Shown in pieces: positions 5,782 to 7,864 of a stretch of 7,864 bases of DNA (positions within the stretch are counted from its first letter, which is position 1; the number at the start of each line of letters is the position of its first letter). Both the position numbers and the translations under genes were made by a program. The notes below the pieces were generated by a model that did not search any database, was not told where the DNA came from, and saw only the letters and a program-made list of their open reading frames with translations. The DNA is from Brevundimonas sp. GTDB lineage: Bacteria; Pseudomonadota; Alphaproteobacteria; Caulobacterales; Caulobacteraceae. Location: positions 1 to 7,864 of the forward strand of contig JANJTI010000175.1 in assembly GCA_024711185.1 (NCBI GenBank). Reading direction: 5' to 3'.

Positions 5782-6747
5782 GTGAAAATTGTCGTCGCCC
5801 TCTTCTCCCTGGCCTTGGCCCTGGCTCCTGCCGCCTCTGCGCAGGAGGCCGCGCCGACGATGGACCCCGGGGCAGCCCTGGCGACCGATCTGGGCGAGGT
5901 GGTGGTCACGGCGAGACGGGCCGGCGCGCCGATGTGGACGGTCGAGCGCGGAGGCGCCGTCGTCATCCTGGTCGGCTCCATCGAGGGGGTGCCGCGCGAC
6001 CATCCCTGGCGGCCCGAGGCGCTCGAGGCGGCGACGCGCCGCTCGCAGCGCATTCTCTATCCCATGGAGGCGCGGGCCTCCGCCGCCGACGTGCTGCGGC
6101 TGGTCTGGCGCATCCGGACCATCGCGCGCCTGCCGACGGGCCGCACGGTCGCCGACTACGTCTCGCCCGAGATGATGGCCCGGCTGGAGCGGCTGAAGGC
6201 GGACGAGCGCTCCGACCGCTGGAAGACCGAAAGCCTCGTCGGTCTCAGCCTCGACCTGCTCCGCGACGCCGGGCGCGAGCGCCGGACCCGCGGCGCGCCG
6301 GCGGTGGTGCGCGAGGCCGCTCGCCGCGCCCGTGTTTCCGGCGAGCCGGTCGGCCTGGTGCGCGGCGACGACCTGGTCGACAATCTGATCACCCTGCCTC
6401 CGGAAACCTACCTGCCGTGTCTGGAGGCCGCGGTCGGCGCGGCCGAGGCGGGACCTGCGGCCGCTCGCCAGCGGATCGACGACTGGAGCCGCCTGCGGGC
6501 GCCCGAGGTGCTCGACAACCCCCTCGACCAGGCGCTGAACCTGTGCTGGCCCAGCGGCGACCCGGAGATCGCGCCGGCGCTTCGAACGCGCTGGAGCGCA
6601 GCGGTCCGGGACGCCCTCGACCAGCCGGGCGTCACCCTCGCGGTGGCTCCCCTGAGAGTCCTGGCCGAGCCCGGCGGAGTGCTCGACCAGCTGGAAGCCG
6701 AAGGCCTCGATCCGTCCGGACCGGCCTGGCGACGGGACCAGAGGTAG
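5782..6747 (+). CDS. Exported TraB/GumN-like protein lacking the family histidines
   Basis: With the GTG at 5782 the protein is 321 aa, starting with a clean signal peptide (1-20, ending AASA before Gln21), so it is probably periplasmic. The rest resembles the TraB/GumN (PF01963) fold: an entry strand PMWTVERGGAVVILVGSIEGVP (50-71), the block HPWRPEALEAA (74-84), an alpha-helical middle, and a C-terminal strand plus loop with GGVLDQLEAEG (298-308). The family normally has a GT-x-H-type motif in the first strand and a Gx2H motif near the C-terminus; here these read GSIEG and APLRV, so the presumed metal ligands are missing. EVVVTARR (39-46) looks like a TonB box. The start is uncertain: in-frame TTG at 5767 has GGGGGTG 6 nt upstream, and GTG at 5758 sits at the predicted transcription start. 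It converges with tldD. Family assignment is moderate; function unknown, possibly a non-catalytic binding protein. Confidence 0.72.
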   Translation: MKIVVALFSLALALAPAASAQEAAPTMDPGAALATDLGEVVVTARRAGAPMWTVERGGAVVILVGSIEGVPRDHPWRPEALEAATRRSQRILYPMEARASAADVLRLVWRIRTIARLPTGRTVADYVSPEMMARLERLKADERSDRWKTESLVGLSLDLLRDAGRERRTRGAPAVVREAARRARVSGEPVGLVRGDDLVDNLITLPPETYLPCLEAAVGAAEAGPAAARQRIDDWSRLRAPEVLDNPLDQALNLCWPSGDPEIAPALRTRWSAAVRDALDQPGVTLAVAPLRVLAEPGGVLDQLEAEGLDPSGPAWRRDQR

Positions 6748-6749
6748 GG

Positions 6750-7864
6750 TCAGACCGCCGTGCCGCCCACCGTCAGACCGCCCATCTTCAGGCTGGGCTG
6801 GCCGATGCCGACCGGGACGCCCTGGCCGGCCTTGCCGCAGACGCCGACCCCCGGGTCGAAGGCGAAGTCGTCCCCGATCATCTCGATCTTCGTCAGGGCG
6901 GTCGCGCCGTCGCCGATCAGGGTCGCGCCGCGGACGGGGGCGGTGATCTTCCCGTCCTCGATCAGGTAAGCCTCGGTGCACTGGAAGACGAACTTGCCGT
7001 TGGTGATGTCCACCTGACCGCCGCCGAAGTTGGCCGCGTAGAGGCCCCGCTTCGTCGAGGCGATCATGTCCGCGCGGGAGCCGTTGCCGCCCTCCATGAA
7101 GGTGTTGGTCATGCGGGGCATGGGCATGTGGGCGAAGGATTGCCGCCTTCCGTTGCCGGTAGCGCGGGCGCCCAGCTGGCGCGCGGAGAGGCGGTCGTGC
7201 ATCAGCCCGACCATGATCCCGTCCTCGATCAGCACGGTGCGCGAGGTCGGGGTGCCCTCGTCATCGACGGTCAGCGAGCCGCGTCGGCCGGCGATGGAGC
7301 CGTCGTCCACCACGGTCACGCCCGGAGCGGCCACCCTCTGTCCCATCCTGCCGGTGAACACCGAAGAGCCCTTGCGGTGGAAATCGCCCTCGAAGCCATG
7401 GCCGATGGCCTCGTGCAGCAGCACGCCGGGCCAGCCGGCGCCCAGCACCACGTCCATTTCGCCGCCGGGGCAGTCGACGGCGTCCAGATTGACCAGCGCC
7501 TGACGCAGCGCCTCGTCGACCTGGCCCTGCCAGCGGTCGGGCGCGATCCAGGTCTCGAAGCCCGCCCGGCCGCCCGCGCCGGCCGAGGCGCTTTCGCGAC
7601 GTCCGTCGCGCTCGACCGTCACCGAGACGTTCAGCCGCACCAGCGGCCGGAGATCGCGCACCAGTCGCCCGTCGCCGCGGAGGATCTCGATCTGCCGCCG
7701 CTCCCCGGTCAGCGAGGCCGAGACCTGCACCACGCGCGGATCGCGGGCGCGGGCCCATGCGTCGATCTCGGAGAGCAGGGCGATCTTGTCGGCGAAGGGC
7801 GGGGAGGCGAGGGGATCGACCTCGTCGTAAAGCTTGCGGTTGGTCGCCGCGGGCGCCCCGGCGA
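6750..7864 (-). CDS. tldD: Metalloprotease TldD (partial, N-terminus outside window)
   Basis: This is the larger subunit of the TldD/TldE (PmbA) zinc protease, which degrades unfolded peptides and, in enterobacteria, matures microcin B17 and degrades CcdA. About 370 C-terminal residues are visible; E. coli TldD has 481, so roughly 110 are missing beyond the right edge. The frame stays open to the window end (TNRKLYDEVDP, then EIDAWARARDPRV). The zinc motif HEAIGHGFEGDF has HExxxH histidines at codons 7413-7415 and 7398-7400. The third ligand expected from the E. coli enzyme, Cys in GVGVCGKAGQ, is at codon 6837-6839. Other signature runs include DDEGTPTSRTVLIEDG, GNGRRQSFAHMPMPRMTNT, NFGGGQVDITNGKFVF and the C-terminal LTVGGTA. 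All catalytic elements visible are intact. Its TldE partner is not in the window. The stop codon is 2 bp from that of the TraB/GumN-like gene. Confidence 0.97.
   Translation of the reverse strand, partial: AGAPAATNRKLYDEVDPLASPPFADKIALLSEIDAWARARDPRVVQVSASLTGERRQIEILRGDGRLVRDLRPLVRLNVSVTVERDGRRESASAGAGGRAGFETWIAPDRWQGQVDEALRQALVNLDAVDCPGGEMDVVLGAGWPGVLLHEAIGHGFEGDFHRKGSSVFTGRMGQRVAAPGVTVVDDGSIAGRRGSLTVDDEGTPTSRTVLIEDGIMVGLMHDRLSARQLGARATGNGRRQSFAHMPMPRMTNTFMEGGNGSRADMIASTKRGLYAANFGGGQVDITNGKFVFQCTEAYLIEDGKITAPVRGATLIGDGATALTKIEMIGDDFAFDPGVGVCGKAGQGVPVGIGQPSLKMGGLTVGGTAV

Noticed and set aside
5707..6981. A 424-codon minus-strand frame over the TraB/GumN-like gene
   Set aside because: It overlaps the real tldD 3' end and the plus-strand gene, and its translation is an Arg/Asp/Gly-rich shadow.
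7261..7758. A 165-codon minus-strand frame within tldD
   Set aside because: It is an alternative frame of tldD, whose zinc motif and other conserved blocks lie in the frame ending at 6750.

Overview
This 7.9 kb window is very GC-rich, densely coding DNA from an alphaproteobacterium. The protein styles suggest Caulobacterales, perhaps Brevundimonas: a TonB-dependent receptor with an AAAAQ signal cleavage site, a POT transporter with an extended N-terminus, and a TldD homologue. The taxon is inferred from sequence character, not from a marker gene. I see no mobile element, CRISPR array, rRNA or tRNA, and no gene-free stretch longer than about 210 bases.

Layout, left to right: (1) complement(<1..971), a periplasmic isoaspartyl peptidase/L-asparaginase of the Ntn-hydrolase type, cut by the left window edge. 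(2) 1006..1227 (+), a 73-residue protein that is essentially one unbroken coiled coil, divergent from gene 1 across 34 bp, with a promoter that predicts a leaderless mRNA. (3) 1434..3374 (+), a POT/PTR2 proton-coupled peptide transporter with a large loop insert, preceded by two hairpins and followed by a strong terminator hairpin. (4) complement(3572..5608), a TonB-dependent outer-membrane receptor, convergent with the transporter across a 197-bp gap full of inverted repeats. (5) 5782..6747 (+), an exported TraB/GumN-like protein, divergent from the receptor across a 173-bp control region, apparently lacking the family's hallmark histidines. (6) complement(6750..>7864), the metalloprotease TldD, cut by the right edge; its stop codon lies 2 bp from that of gene 5.

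Three of the six genes handle peptides: a peptide importer, an isoaspartyl dipeptidase and the TldD protease. The receptor could in principle feed the same pathway from outside. However, the genes alternate in orientation and form no operon, so this is a theme rather than a demonstrated system. I did not find a convincing novel multi-gene system. The best leads are the leaderless coiled-coil gene, the histidine-less TraB/GumN protein with a TonB-box-like N-terminus, and the structured intergenic regions.
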